In this document: positions 18,596-26,128 of the stretch, piece by piece | Position numbering within the stretch: the first letter of the stretch is position 1 | Layout: each line of letters begins with the position of its first letter | NCBI RefSeq assembly: GCF_014191355.1 | Contig: NZ_JACHWM010000011.1 | Location: 165,601-229,600, forward strand | DNA length: 64,000 bases | Source of the DNA: Methylobacterium sp. R2-1 | GTDB taxonomy: Bacteria; Pseudomonadota; Alphaproteobacteria; Rhizobiales; Beijerinckiaceae | Direction of reading: 5' to 3' | Notes under the pieces: model-generated | What the model was told of the DNA's origin: nothing | Seen by the model: only the letters and a program-made list of their open reading frames with translations | Database searches by the model: none | Position numbers and translations under genes: made by a program

Positions 18596-19474
18596 ATGAC
18601 AGCCATGATCAGCCCCGTCCTTCCCGTCTCCCGCTCCGAGGCGGCGCTGGGTGCGCCCGGCCTCGTCGAGGCGCTGGAGAGCGGCTCGGTCCTCGTCTTC
18701 CGCGATCTCGATTTCCCCTTCGACGCCTTCGAGCAGCGCTTCGTCGAGCGCCCCTTTGCTGACGGCAAGGCCAAGAACGTCTCGATCCGCAACGAGACCG
18801 CCGAACTGCGGGGTGGGGCCGGCAGCGTGGAGGAGCAGGCCCGCCTGCGCGACCTGCTGGTGCGCTACCGCCGCTTTGCGGAAGGTCTGATCGACACCTA
18901 CCTGCCGGCCTATACCGGCAAGGTTTCACTCGCCGGCACCTCCTACCGGCCATTCGACGTCGACAAGCGCAAGCTGAGCTGGCGGCGCGACGACACGCGC
19001 ATGCATGTCGATGCCTTCCCCTCCAACCCGATCGGCGAGCGGCGCATCCTGCGCATCTTCCGCAACATCAACGCCGAGGGTCAGCCGCGGCTGTGGCGGG
19101 TCGGAGAGGATTTCGGCTCGATGGCGGAAAAATTCCTGCCCAAGCTCCCGGGCTATTCCGGCCTCTCGGCGAGCGTGCTGGCCGCGCTCAAGATCACCAA
19201 GGCCAAGCGCTCGGAATACGACCACCTGATGCTGCATCTTCACGACGCCCTGAAGCGCGACCTCGACTATCAGGCCAAGGCACCCCAGGCGGATGTGCGC
19301 TTCCAGCCCGGTGAGACCTGGGTGACCTTCTCCGACCTCGTGATGCACGGCGCCATGGGCGGCCGTTACATGCTGGAGCAGACCGCCTACATCGCGGTCG
19401 CCGATCAGGCCGACCCCGAGAAGAGCCCGCAGCGGATCCTGGCGAGGAAGCTCGGGCGGCCGCTGAAGCACTGA
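18596..19474 (+). CDS. kdoO: Kdo hydroxylase (3-deoxy-D-manno-oct-2-ulosonate 3-hydroxylase, KdoO type)
   Basis: KdoO-type Fe(II)/2-oxoglutarate-dependent dioxygenases hydroxylate Kdo at C3, forming Ko in the inner core of lipopolysaccharide. The 292-residue protein has the family features: VFRDLDFPFDAFEQRF near the start, the metal motif HVDAFPSNPIGERRILRIF (HxD), and a distal His in VMHGAMGGRYMLEQT that would complete the facial triad. It sits 2 kb from the acpXL lipid A cluster on the same strand, which supports a role in LPS modification. It converges with an AI-2E gene across 6 bp. Confidence 0.88.
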   Translation: MTAMISPVLPVSRSEAALGAPGLVEALESGSVLVFRDLDFPFDAFEQRFVERPFADGKAKNVSIRNETAELRGGAGSVEEQARLRDLLVRYRRFAEGLIDTYLPAYTGKVSLAGTSYRPFDVDKRKLSWRRDDTRMHVDAFPSNPIGERRILRIFRNINAEGQPRLWRVGEDFGSMAEKFLPKLPGYSGLSASVLAALKITKAKRSEYDHLMLHLHDALKRDLDYQAKAPQADVRFQPGETWVTFSDLVMHGAMGGRYMLEQTAYIAVADQADPEKSPQRILARKLGRPLKH

Positions 19475-19480
19475 GAGGGG

Positions 19481-20560
19481 TCACGCCGGCTCCTGCGGCC
19501 CCTCCGTCAACTCCCGCCACAGCAGGATCAGCGCGGCCATCACCGCCGGACCGACGAACAGCCCGAGCAGGCCGAAGGTCTCGACCCCACCCAGGATGCC
19601 CAGCAGCACCCAAAGGAAGGGCAGGCGGGTGGTGCCGCCGATCAGCACCGGGCGCACGAAGTGGTCGGCGACGAAGGTGACGACGAAGCCTGCCGCCAGC
19701 ACGATCACGGCGGGGACGACCGCGCCGCTCGTCAGCAGCAGCACGGCGGCGAGGCCGAAGGCCAACGGCGCGCCGAAGGGAATCATCGCGGCGACCGCGG
19801 TGAGCGCCCCGAACAGCACCGGGTGCGGCACCCCGGCGAAGGCGTAGACGATCCCGAGCAGGAAGCCCTCGCCGATCCCGACGAGAACGAGCCCGTCCAC
19901 GGTGCCGTGGACGGAGGCCACCATCTGGCGCGCCACCCGCTCGCCATGCGGCCCGAACAGGCGGTGGCTCGCCCGGAGCGACTGGGCCACCACGGTATCG
20001 CCCTCGCGGAACAGGAAGAACAGCGCCAGCAGGCAGAAGCCGAACAGCACCACCCGGTGCAACAGCCCTGCCCCGAGGGTGCGGGTGAGGTCGCGGTTCG
20101 AGGTGGTGTTGAGCCGCTCGGTCAATTCATGCGCCAGCCCTGCATGGGCGAGGTGGGCGTTCCACCACTCGGTGACAGCCGCAGCGCCGTAGGGCAGGCG
20201 GGCGACGAAGTCCGGCACCGGGATGCCGTTGCGCTCGGCCTCGCGGGCATAGGCCAGCAGGTCGTGCGCCTCACGGCCCGCCTCGACCGCGAGCACGGCG
20301 ATGGGCAACAGCAGAACCAGGGCGACGAGACCGGTGAAGACGGCCGGCCAGAGGATGTTGTGCCGCCCCGGCGGGAAGCGGCGGCGCACACGAACGAAGA
20401 GCGGCCAGAGGGCGATGGCGAGCACCACCGCCCAGATCAGGGCCCGCAGGAAGCCCGACAGGATGGTGAGACCCAGCGCCAGCAGCCCGCCAACGAGGAG
20501 GGCGCGCATCACCCTCTGGCTGCGGGCGGCCTCAAGCTTCGACTCATCGCTACCAGACAT
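19481..20560 (-). CDS. AI-2E family (UPF0118) membrane protein
   Basis: The 359-residue protein is a second, ordinary-length member of the family found at 12.6 kb. It has predicted membrane helices near residues 20-60, 65-90, 155-180 and a bundle from about 215 to 345. The family block AMIPFGAPLAFGLAAVLLL and the closing VRPVLIGGTTRLPFL with LFVGPAVMAALILLWREL are visible. Substrate and direction of transport are not known. It starts MSGSDESKLEAARSQRVMR and has no extra soluble domain. It is divergent from the 20.8-kb unknown gene. Confidence 0.87.
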   Translation of the reverse strand: MSGSDESKLEAARSQRVMRALLVGGLLALGLTILSGFLRALIWAVVLAIALWPLFVRVRRRFPPGRHNILWPAVFTGLVALVLLLPIAVLAVEAGREAHDLLAYAREAERNGIPVPDFVARLPYGAAAVTEWWNAHLAHAGLAHELTERLNTTSNRDLTRTLGAGLLHRVVLFGFCLLALFFLFREGDTVVAQSLRASHRLFGPHGERVARQMVASVHGTVDGLVLVGIGEGFLLGIVYAFAGVPHPVLFGALTAVAAMIPFGAPLAFGLAAVLLLTSGAVVPAVIVLAAGFVVTFVADHFVRPVLIGGTTRLPFLWVLLGILGGVETFGLLGLFVGPAVMAALILLWRELTEGPQEPA

Positions 20561-20796
20561 CGCTGCTTCGCTCCGTTCCGCCGCCGGGGCGGCGCGGGCA
20601 ACCTATGGCGATTAGGGCCGCAATCCAGAGCCGGCGTCAGGCCGTGCGGTCGCGCGGGCTGCCGGGACCACGCCCGCACAAATCGGAACGAACTGCGAAC
20701 AAAGGCTTGACCTCGCCAGCGCTCGGAAGCACTGTTCATGGAACGTTCCCGGACGATTCGCTGTCCTTACCGCGGCGAGCGAGGCAGGAGGCTTCC

Positions 20797-21285
20797 ATGA
20801 TCGAGATCGGCTTCGACGACGACATGCTCGACCAGCCGGCTCCTGCAGCGCAGACCCGATCCCCGGACCGAGACTGGCGCATCCTCGACGACGGTGTCGA
20901 ACACCCGGCGAGTGGTTATTTCATCGCCCGCGAGGAAATCGCCAGCCGTCGCGGCGACGGCCTTTGGACCTGGCCGATGCAGCTCGCCGAAAAGGCGTGG
21001 TGCGCACCGCTCGGTTTCCGGCGGGTCTTCCTGGCCGCCCTTGACCGCTACGGCGTGGCGGCGGATGCGGATCTCGCCCGCTCCTTCGCTCTCGGCTTCG
21101 GCATCCAGGATGCGGGGCAGCGGCACAACGATCGCTTCGTGGCGCTCGGCGAGCTGGTGCGCCCGCGCACGCCGGAGCGCAAGCGGTCGCTGCCCGCCGA
21201 GGGGCGCCGGACCGGCCGGGAGCGCCCGCGACAGGGCGGTGACACCCGCACGGCGGCGCTCGACCTCAGCCGCTCGGCCGGCTGA
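20797..21285 (+). CDS. Hypothetical protein
   Basis: The 162-residue protein starts MIEIGFDDDMLDQ, has a central aromatic stretch (GLWTWPMQLAEKAWC, then FRRVFLAALDRYGV) and a low-complexity, basic and Gly/Arg-rich C-terminus. The ATG is preceded by GGAGG-type bases (AGGAGGCTTCC). I recognise no domain. It stands just upstream of the acpXL cluster on the same strand but 239 bp away, so a shared role is only a possibility. Confidence 0.6.
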   Translation: MIEIGFDDDMLDQPAPAAQTRSPDRDWRILDDGVEHPASGYFIAREEIASRRGDGLWTWPMQLAEKAWCAPLGFRRVFLAALDRYGVAADADLARSFALGFGIQDAGQRHNDRFVALGELVRPRTPERKRSLPAEGRRTGRERPRQGGDTRTAALDLSRSAG

Positions 21286-21524
21286 GGAAGAGCAGGCAAG
21301 GCTGCGCAGGCGGCGTCCGCACGGGAAAGCCGGCTGCAGCTCGGCGCGACGCCCGAGGTTGCCCGCGCTCCACCGCTTCGTGTAAGGGGTCGCGATCTTT
21401 TCAGAAGCGCCATCGGGAACCGGCGGCGAAGCGGGGCCGCAGACCGGCTCGGGCGCCATGGGGGCGTGCCGCGTGAGGGGTCGGCGACGCCGGACATGAA
21501 GAATCGAGAAAGCGGCCAGCCCTA

Positions 21525-21821
21525 ATGTCGAACGAGACCGCCACCTTCGACCGCGTCGCGGACATCATTGCCGAGACGGCGGACATCCCGCGCGACAAAA
21601 TTAGCCCCGAGAGCCACGCCATCGACGATCTCGGCATCGATTCGCTCGCCTTCCTCGATATCGCGTTCGCGGTCGACAAGGCCTTCGGGATCAAGCTGCC
21701 GCTCGAGCGCTGGACCCAGGAGGTCAACGAGGGCAAGGTTCCGGCCGAGCAGTACTTCGTGCTGAAGAACCTCTGCGCGCGCATCGACGCGCTGGTCGCC
21801 GAGAAGACCGCCAAGGCCTGA
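21525..21821 (+). CDS. acpXL: Acyl carrier protein AcpXL for very-long-chain fatty acids
   Basis: AcpXL carries the growing 27-hydroxy-octacosanoic-type acyl chain that is attached to lipid A in Rhizobiales. The 98-residue acidic protein has the phosphopantetheine site [11 protein letters not shown] with Ser40. It is longer than the housekeeping AcpP (about 78), as is usual for AcpXL, and keeps the characteristic C-terminal half ([19 protein letters not shown]). It heads a run of genes in the order known from Rhizobium: acpXL, fabZXL, fabF2XL, fabF1XL. Acting in the cytoplasm, it supplies a lipid A acyltransferase. Confidence 0.92.
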   Translation: MSNETATFDRVADIIAETADIPRDKISPESHAIDDLGIDSLAFLDIAFAVDKAFGIKLPLERWTQEVNEGKVPAEQYFVLKNLCARIDALVAEKTAKA

Positions 21822-21849
21822 TCCGTCGGGCTTCGAGGATTGACGCGCG

Positions 21850-22314
21850 ATGCGGCTCGAATATTTCGAGATGATCGATTCCGTGGTGCGGCTCGACCGC
21901 GCCGCTGGCCGTATCGAGGCGCGGGCGCTCGTTCCTGAGGCGAGCCCAGTCTTCGAGGGCCATTTCCCCGGTCACCCCCTGGTGCCCGGTGTCCTGCTCA
22001 CGGAGACTATGGCGCAGGCCTCCGGCTACCTCATCCTGGCCCATCTCGACTTCGCACAGATGCCGTTCCTGATGGCCGTGGACAAGGCGCGCTTCCGCTC
22101 CTTCGTCGGCCCCGGTGCTGCCCTCGACATCACGGCGAGCCTGGAGCACGACGGCTCGGGCTACGCGGTGACGAAGGCCGCGATCCACCACGACGGCAAG
22201 GCGCTCTGCGACGCGGAACTCCGGTTCCGCACCATGCCGTTCCCCGCCGGAATCGACGCGACGATCCGCGAGCGTATCCGAAAGATCGGCCTTCTGGACG
22301 GAGCCCAGCCGTGA
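21850..22314 (+). CDS. fabZXL: 3-hydroxyacyl-ACP dehydratase, FabZXL
   Basis: The enzyme dehydrates 3-hydroxyacyl-ACP intermediates in the very-long-chain elongation cycle. The 154 residues have the hot-dog fold signature FEGHFPGHPLVPGVLLTE, with the catalytic His in GHFPGHP and the acid in LLTETMAQ, then FLMAVDKARFRSFVGPG. Size matches FabZ. It lies 28 bp after acpXL and its TGA overlaps the GTG of fabF2XL, which indicates a coupled operon. Confidence 0.92.
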   Translation: MRLEYFEMIDSVVRLDRAAGRIEARALVPEASPVFEGHFPGHPLVPGVLLTETMAQASGYLILAHLDFAQMPFLMAVDKARFRSFVGPGAALDITASLEHDGSGYAVTKAAIHHDGKALCDAELRFRTMPFPAGIDATIRERIRKIGLLDGAQP

Positions 22315-23456
22315 GCCGCCCGCAGGCCCGCGACGTCGTCGTCACCGGGATCGGCCTCGTCTCCTGCGCGGGCGAGGGGATCGAGACGCATCTGACGGCC
22401 TTCGCCGCGGACGCGCCGCCGCGGACGGATACCGAGACGTTCGCGCCGTATCCGGTGCATCCGGTCGCGCCACTCGCCCTCGACACGCAAATCCCGAAGA
22501 AGTCGGACCAGCGCCAGATGGAACTCTGGCAGCGGCTCGGCGTCTACGCCGCCGGCCTCGCCCTTGATTCGGCCGGTGTGAAGGACGATGCGACCTACAA
22601 GTCGGCGCTCCCGCTGGTGGTGGCGGCAGGTGGCGGCGAGCGCGACTACGCGGTCGACGGAGCCATCCTCACGGGCCTGCGCGGGACCAACGATCCCGGC
22701 GCCTTCCTCAACGAGCGGCTCCTGAACGACCTGCGGCCGACCCTGTTCCTGGCGCAGCTCTCGAACCTGCTCGCGGGCAACATCAGCATCGTCCACGGCG
22801 TCACCGGCGCCTCGCGCACCTTCATGGGCGAGGAGTCGAGCGGCGTCGATGCGCTGCGCATTGCGCATGCCCGGGTCGCCTCGGGTCAGGTCGAGACGAT
22901 GATGGTCGGCGGCTCGTACAACGCCGAGCGTCCGGACGTCATGGTCATCCACGAGATGGGCGGCTACCTCCTCAAGACCGCCTACCGGCCGGTCTTCGAG
23001 CGCGGTGGCGAGGGCGGGGGCGGCTTCATCCTCGGCAGCGCCGCCGCCTTCCTCGTGCTGGAAGCGGCCGAGCACGCTGCGGCCCGCGGCGCCAGGGCCT
23101 TCGCCCGGCTGATGCCGGTGGCCAACGATCGTGTGGCGCGCGCGCCGGGCAGCGTCTCGGCGAGCCTGACCCGCCTGATCGGCGAGGCCGGAATCGAGCG
23201 GCCGGACGTGGTTCTCTCGGGCGCCACTGGCTTGTCCGATCTCGCCGCGGAAGAGATCGCGGGCGTCCAGGCGGCGCTGCCGGGCGTAGGAATTCGCGCG
23301 ACGGGCGACGTGATCGGCCACCCGATGGAGGTCGCGGCCCCGTTCGGGGCGGCTCTGGCCGCAGCGCTCTGCGGGGCGGGCTCGGCCCGTGAGGTGGCGG
23401 TCACCTCCGTCGGCCACCGCCGTGGCGAGGGCGTGATCCGCGTCGTGAAGGTCTAG
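22311..23456 (+). CDS. fabF2XL: Beta-ketoacyl synthase homologue FabF2XL, chain-length-factor-like
   Basis: The 381-residue protein has the thiolase-like ketosynthase fold and lies between fabZXL and fabF1XL, where FabF2XL is found in Rhizobium. Its catalytic residues are incomplete. Where active synthases have TACSS it has TGASR (A167 in the Cys place), and the first catalytic His region (NAHGT in FabF1XL) reads SGATG. The second His, in VIGHPME, is kept. This pattern resembles the chain length factor partner of type II polyketide synthases, so it is inferred to form a heterodimer with FabF1XL and set chain length. GTG start overlaps the previous stop. Confidence 0.85.
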   Translation: MSRPQARDVVVTGIGLVSCAGEGIETHLTAFAADAPPRTDTETFAPYPVHPVAPLALDTQIPKKSDQRQMELWQRLGVYAAGLALDSAGVKDDATYKSALPLVVAAGGGERDYAVDGAILTGLRGTNDPGAFLNERLLNDLRPTLFLAQLSNLLAGNISIVHGVTGASRTFMGEESSGVDALRIAHARVASGQVETMMVGGSYNAERPDVMVIHEMGGYLLKTAYRPVFERGGEGGGGFILGSAAAFLVLEAAEHAAARGARAFARLMPVANDRVARAPGSVSASLTRLIGEAGIERPDVVLSGATGLSDLAAEEIAGVQAALPGVGIRATGDVIGHPMEVAAPFGAALAAALCGAGSAREVAVTSVGHRRGEGVIRVVKV

Positions 23457-23457
23457 A

Positions 23458-23503
23458 GCATCGTCCCGAAAGGTGGTCGCCGGCTTTCGGAAAAAGACGA
23501 TGC
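23458..23503. repeat. REP-like palindrome, copy 1
   Basis: GCATCGTC ... GACGATGC encloses CCGAAAG ... CTTTCGG, so the 46-nt unit forms a two-part stem. It begins 1 bp after the fabF2XL stop. The same unit recurs at 23520 and 26023. Confidence 0.85.
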
Positions 23504-23519
23504 AAAACAGGGGTCTAGA

Positions 23520-23565
23520 GCATCGTCCCGAAAGGTGGCCGCCGGCTTTCGGGGGACGGCGATGC
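23520..23565. repeat. REP-like palindrome, copy 2 (right arm altered)
   Basis: Same unit as the copy 16 bp upstream (GCATCGTCCCGAAAGGTGG, then CGCCGGCTTTCGG), but its right arm has changed to GACGGCGATGC. The pair lies in the 188-bp gap between fabF2XL and fabF1XL. Confidence 0.8.
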
Positions 23566-23644
23566 AGGAACGGGAGCCCCGGTCCCGGCGGCTGCGGCGG
23601 CCTTCCGGATGCGTCCGGGTTGCAAGAAATGGTCTGAGGCCCCG

Positions 23645-24931
23645 ATGGCAGAACCGCGCTCCTCATCCACCCACGACGCCCAGGGACGCCCGCTCGTCGC
23701 GGTGACGGGCCTCGGCATCGTCACCTCGCTCGGCCGCGGCATCACCGAGAACTGGGACGCGCTGACCGCCGGGCGCTCCGGCATCCGCGCCATCAGCCGC
23801 TTTCCCACCGAGGGTTTGCGTACCCGCATCGCCGGCACCGTCGATTTCCTCGACACCGACCCGCTCGTAGCGCCGCTCCTGTCGGAGCGCTTCGCCATGG
23901 TGGCGGCCGAGGAGGCGGTGGGTCAGTCCGGCATCGGTGCGGGTTTTCCGGGCGGCCTGTTCGTGGCGGTGCCGCCGGTGGAGATGGAATGGCCGCAGCG
24001 GCAGGCGCTTGCGGATGCCGCCGGCGAGCCGGGGGAGGTGAGCTATGCCGGCCTTCAGCGCGCCGCCGCGACCCGCCGCTTCGATGCGTGGCACGACCTG
24101 TTCATCTTCGGCACGGTGGCCGACCGGCTGGCCGACCGCTTCGGCACCCGCGGCTCGCCGATCTCGCTCTCGACCGCCTGCTCATCGGGCGCCACCGCGA
24201 TCCAGCTCGGTGTCGAGGCGATCCGCCGGGGCGAGATGGAGGCCGCGCTCTGCATCGGCACCGACGGCTCGGTGAACCCGGAATCGCTGATCCGCTTCTC
24301 GCTGCTCTCGGCTCTGTCGACCCAGAACGACCCGCCGGAGGGCGCCTCGAAGCCGTTCTCGAAGAATCGCGACGGCTTCGTCATGGGCGAGGGCGCCGCC
24401 GCCCTTGTGTTGGAGAGCGCCGAGTCCGCAAGGGCACGTGGGGCAAAAATCCTCGGCTACGTGCTCGGCTGCGGCGAGAAGGGTGACGGCTTCCACCGCA
24501 CCCGCTCCAGCCCCGACGGGGCGCCGGTGATCGCCGCGATGCGCGCGGCGCTCGACGACGCGGGCATCGGTCCGGATCGGATCGATCACGTCAACGCGCA
24601 CGGCACCTCGACGCCGGAGAACGACAAGATGGAGGCGCTCGGCTGCTCGACGGTGTTCGGCGAGCGGGTCGGACAGCTGCCGATCTCGTCCAACAAGTCG
24701 ATGATCGGCCACACGCTGACGGCGGCCGGCGCGATCGAGGCGGTGGTCTCGCTGCTGACGATCCGCGAGGGCCGCATTCCGCCCACCATCAACTACGCGG
24801 TGCCCGACCCCGCGCTGCTCCTTGACGTGGTCGGGAGCGCCCGCGACACCCGCGTCTCGCGGGTTCTGTCGAATTCCTTTGGTTTCGGAGGGCAGAACAC
24901 CTGCCTCGTCCTGGGAGACGAGCCGGCATGA
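23645..24931 (+). CDS. fabF1XL: Beta-ketoacyl-ACP synthase FabF1XL
   Basis: This is the catalytic condensing enzyme of the very-long-chain cycle. The 428-residue protein has the full triad: C179 in STACSSGAT, H319 in NAHGTSTPENDK and H356 in SMIGHTLTAAGA. The C-terminal NSFGFGGQN loop is typical of FabF. The ATG at 23645 opens before VTGLGIVTSLG; an upstream in-frame Met adds 12 unrelated residues. Two REP-like palindromes separate it from fabF2XL, so it may also have its own promoter. Its TGA overlaps the ATG of the next gene. Confidence 0.92.
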   Translation: MAEPRSSSTHDAQGRPLVAVTGLGIVTSLGRGITENWDALTAGRSGIRAISRFPTEGLRTRIAGTVDFLDTDPLVAPLLSERFAMVAAEEAVGQSGIGAGFPGGLFVAVPPVEMEWPQRQALADAAGEPGEVSYAGLQRAAATRRFDAWHDLFIFGTVADRLADRFGTRGSPISLSTACSSGATAIQLGVEAIRRGEMEAALCIGTDGSVNPESLIRFSLLSALSTQNDPPEGASKPFSKNRDGFVMGEGAAALVLESAESARARGAKILGYVLGCGEKGDGFHRTRSSPDGAPVIAAMRAALDDAGIGPDRIDHVNAHGTSTPENDKMEALGCSTVFGERVGQLPISSNKSMIGHTLTAAGAIEAVVSLLTIREGRIPPTINYAVPDPALLLDVVGSARDTRVSRVLSNSFGFGGQNTCLVLGDEPA

Positions 24932-25713
24932 GCGCGGGCGAGAGTTCAGGAATGAGCGAGGGAAGGAAATCCGTCCTCGTCGTCGGCGGCGCCTCCGGGC
25001 TCGGCGCGGCGACCGTCCGCGCCCTGGCATCGGCTGGCCACGAGGTGACCTTCACCTACCGCTCTTCGCCGGAGCGGGCCGGGGCTCTCGCTGACGAATT
25101 GACCGGAGCGCACGGGAAAGGTTGCGTCACCGCCCGCGCCCTCGACCTGTCGGACCGCGACGCGGTGGAGGCGTTCTGCGACTGGGCCGAGGGCCAGGGC
25201 TTCTACGGCTACGTCCACAATGCGGGCCAGTCGGCGGACGCACTCGCGGCCATGCTCGACCGCGACCGGTCCGAGACCGCAATGCAGGTGAACTTCTGGT
25301 CGATGACCCGGATCGCCAAGGCTCTGGTGCGCGGCATGATCCGGGCACGGGCGGGCCGCATCATCGCCATCGGCTCGGTGGCAGCCCTTCAGGCCAATGC
25401 CGGTAATGCGGCCTACGCAGCGACCAAGGGCGCGCTGATCGCTTATTGCCGGACGCTCGCAATCGAGTCGGCCAAGCGCGGCGTCACCGTCAACGTCATC
25501 GCTCCCGGCTTCATCGACACGGAGATGCTGGCGGCCTACGCCAGCCACCGCGAGGGCATCGAGCGCCAGATCCCGCTCGGGCGTTTCGCGAAGCCGGACG
25601 AGGTCGCGGCGCTGGCCGCCTTCCTGATCGGAGAGAGCGGCGCCTACATCACCGGCGCGGTGCTGCCGGTCGATGGCGGGCTGACCGCGATGATGGGCAT
25701 CCATCGGACCTGA
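24928..25713 (+). CDS. SDR-family 3-oxoacyl-ACP reductase-like protein
   Basis: The 261-residue protein is a classical short-chain dehydrogenase: NAD(P)-binding VVGGASGLGAATVRAL, HNAGQSAD, the active-site Ser in AIGSVAALQ and YAATKGALIAYCR (YxxxK), and PVDGGLTAM at the end. In position and type it fits the keto-reduction step of the very-long-chain acyl cycle, a FabG equivalent; specificity is inferred from context. ATGA overlap with fabF1XL shows translational coupling. An alternative start eight codons in (MSEGRKS) is possible. Confidence 0.87.
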   Translation: MSAGESSGMSEGRKSVLVVGGASGLGAATVRALASAGHEVTFTYRSSPERAGALADELTGAHGKGCVTARALDLSDRDAVEAFCDWAEGQGFYGYVHNAGQSADALAAMLDRDRSETAMQVNFWSMTRIAKALVRGMIRARAGRIIAIGSVAALQANAGNAAYAATKGALIAYCRTLAIESAKRGVTVNVIAPGFIDTEMLAAYASHREGIERQIPLGRFAKPDEVAALAAFLIGESGAYITGAVLPVDGGLTAMMGIHRT

Positions 25714-25725
25714 CACGCGCCCGCA

Positions 25726-26010
25726 ATGCCCCGCTCCCTGCCCGCGCTCGCCGTCGCCCTGCTCCTCGCGGGCGGCATGTCCGTTCGGGCGGCCGAGACG
25801 TTTCGGGTCGAGGGGCTGCCGCGGGACGACAGCCTGACGATCCGGGAGGCGCCGGATGCGGGCGCGCCGGCGCTCGGACAGATCCCGGTCGGTCGCCGGG
25901 TGCTCGGCTTCGGCTGCACCAACGAGACGCCGAGTGGCCTGACATGGTGCCGGGTGAAGTTCGACCGCTCCCTTGGCTGGGCGCGGCGACGCTACCTGAC
26001 GCCGGATTGA
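25726..26010 (+). CDS. Secreted SH3-domain protein
   Basis: The 94-residue product has a signal peptide (LPALAVALLLAGGMSVRAAE, cleaved near residue 23) and a single bacterial SH3 (SH3b) domain: LTIREAPDAGAPALGQIPVG, then the closing block WCRVKFDRSLGWARRRYL. Two Cys may form a disulfide. Such domains often bind the cell wall or are found in envelope proteins. It lies 12 bp after the SDR gene, so it may be read through from the lipid cluster, and it is followed by REP-like palindromes. Confidence 0.78.
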   Translation: MPRSLPALAVALLLAGGMSVRAAETFRVEGLPRDDSLTIREAPDAGAPALGQIPVGRRVLGFGCTNETPSGLTWCRVKFDRSLGWARRRYLTPD

Positions 26011-26022
26011 GCCGGCGCTCGA

Positions 26023-26069
26023 GCATCGTCCCGAAAGGTGGCCGCCGGCTTTCGGAAAAAAGACGATGC
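26023..26069. repeat. REP-like palindrome, copy 3
   Basis: Nearly identical to the copies at 23458 and 23520: GCATCGTC, CCGAAAGGTGG, CTTTCGG, then GACGATGC. It lies 13 bp after the SH3 gene stop. Confidence 0.85.
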
Positions 26070-26083
26070 AAAACAGGGGTCCA

Positions 26084-26120
26084 GAGCATCGTCCTGGATA
26101 CGATATACAGGACGATGCTC
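26084..26120. terminator. 13-bp perfect palindrome after the HWE kinase gene
   Basis: GAGCATCGTCCTG (26084-26096) and CAGGACGATGCTC (26108-26120) pair exactly around 11 nt. It is an altered relative of the REP unit next to it and starts 9 bp beyond the kinase stop on the minus strand. It may act as the terminator for both convergent genes. Confidence 0.6.
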
Positions 26121-26128
26121 GCGCTGAC

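Noticed and set aside
23458..26120. The repeated palindromes as a CRISPR array
   Set aside because: Spacing is irregular, copies are palindromic, and no cas genes are present.
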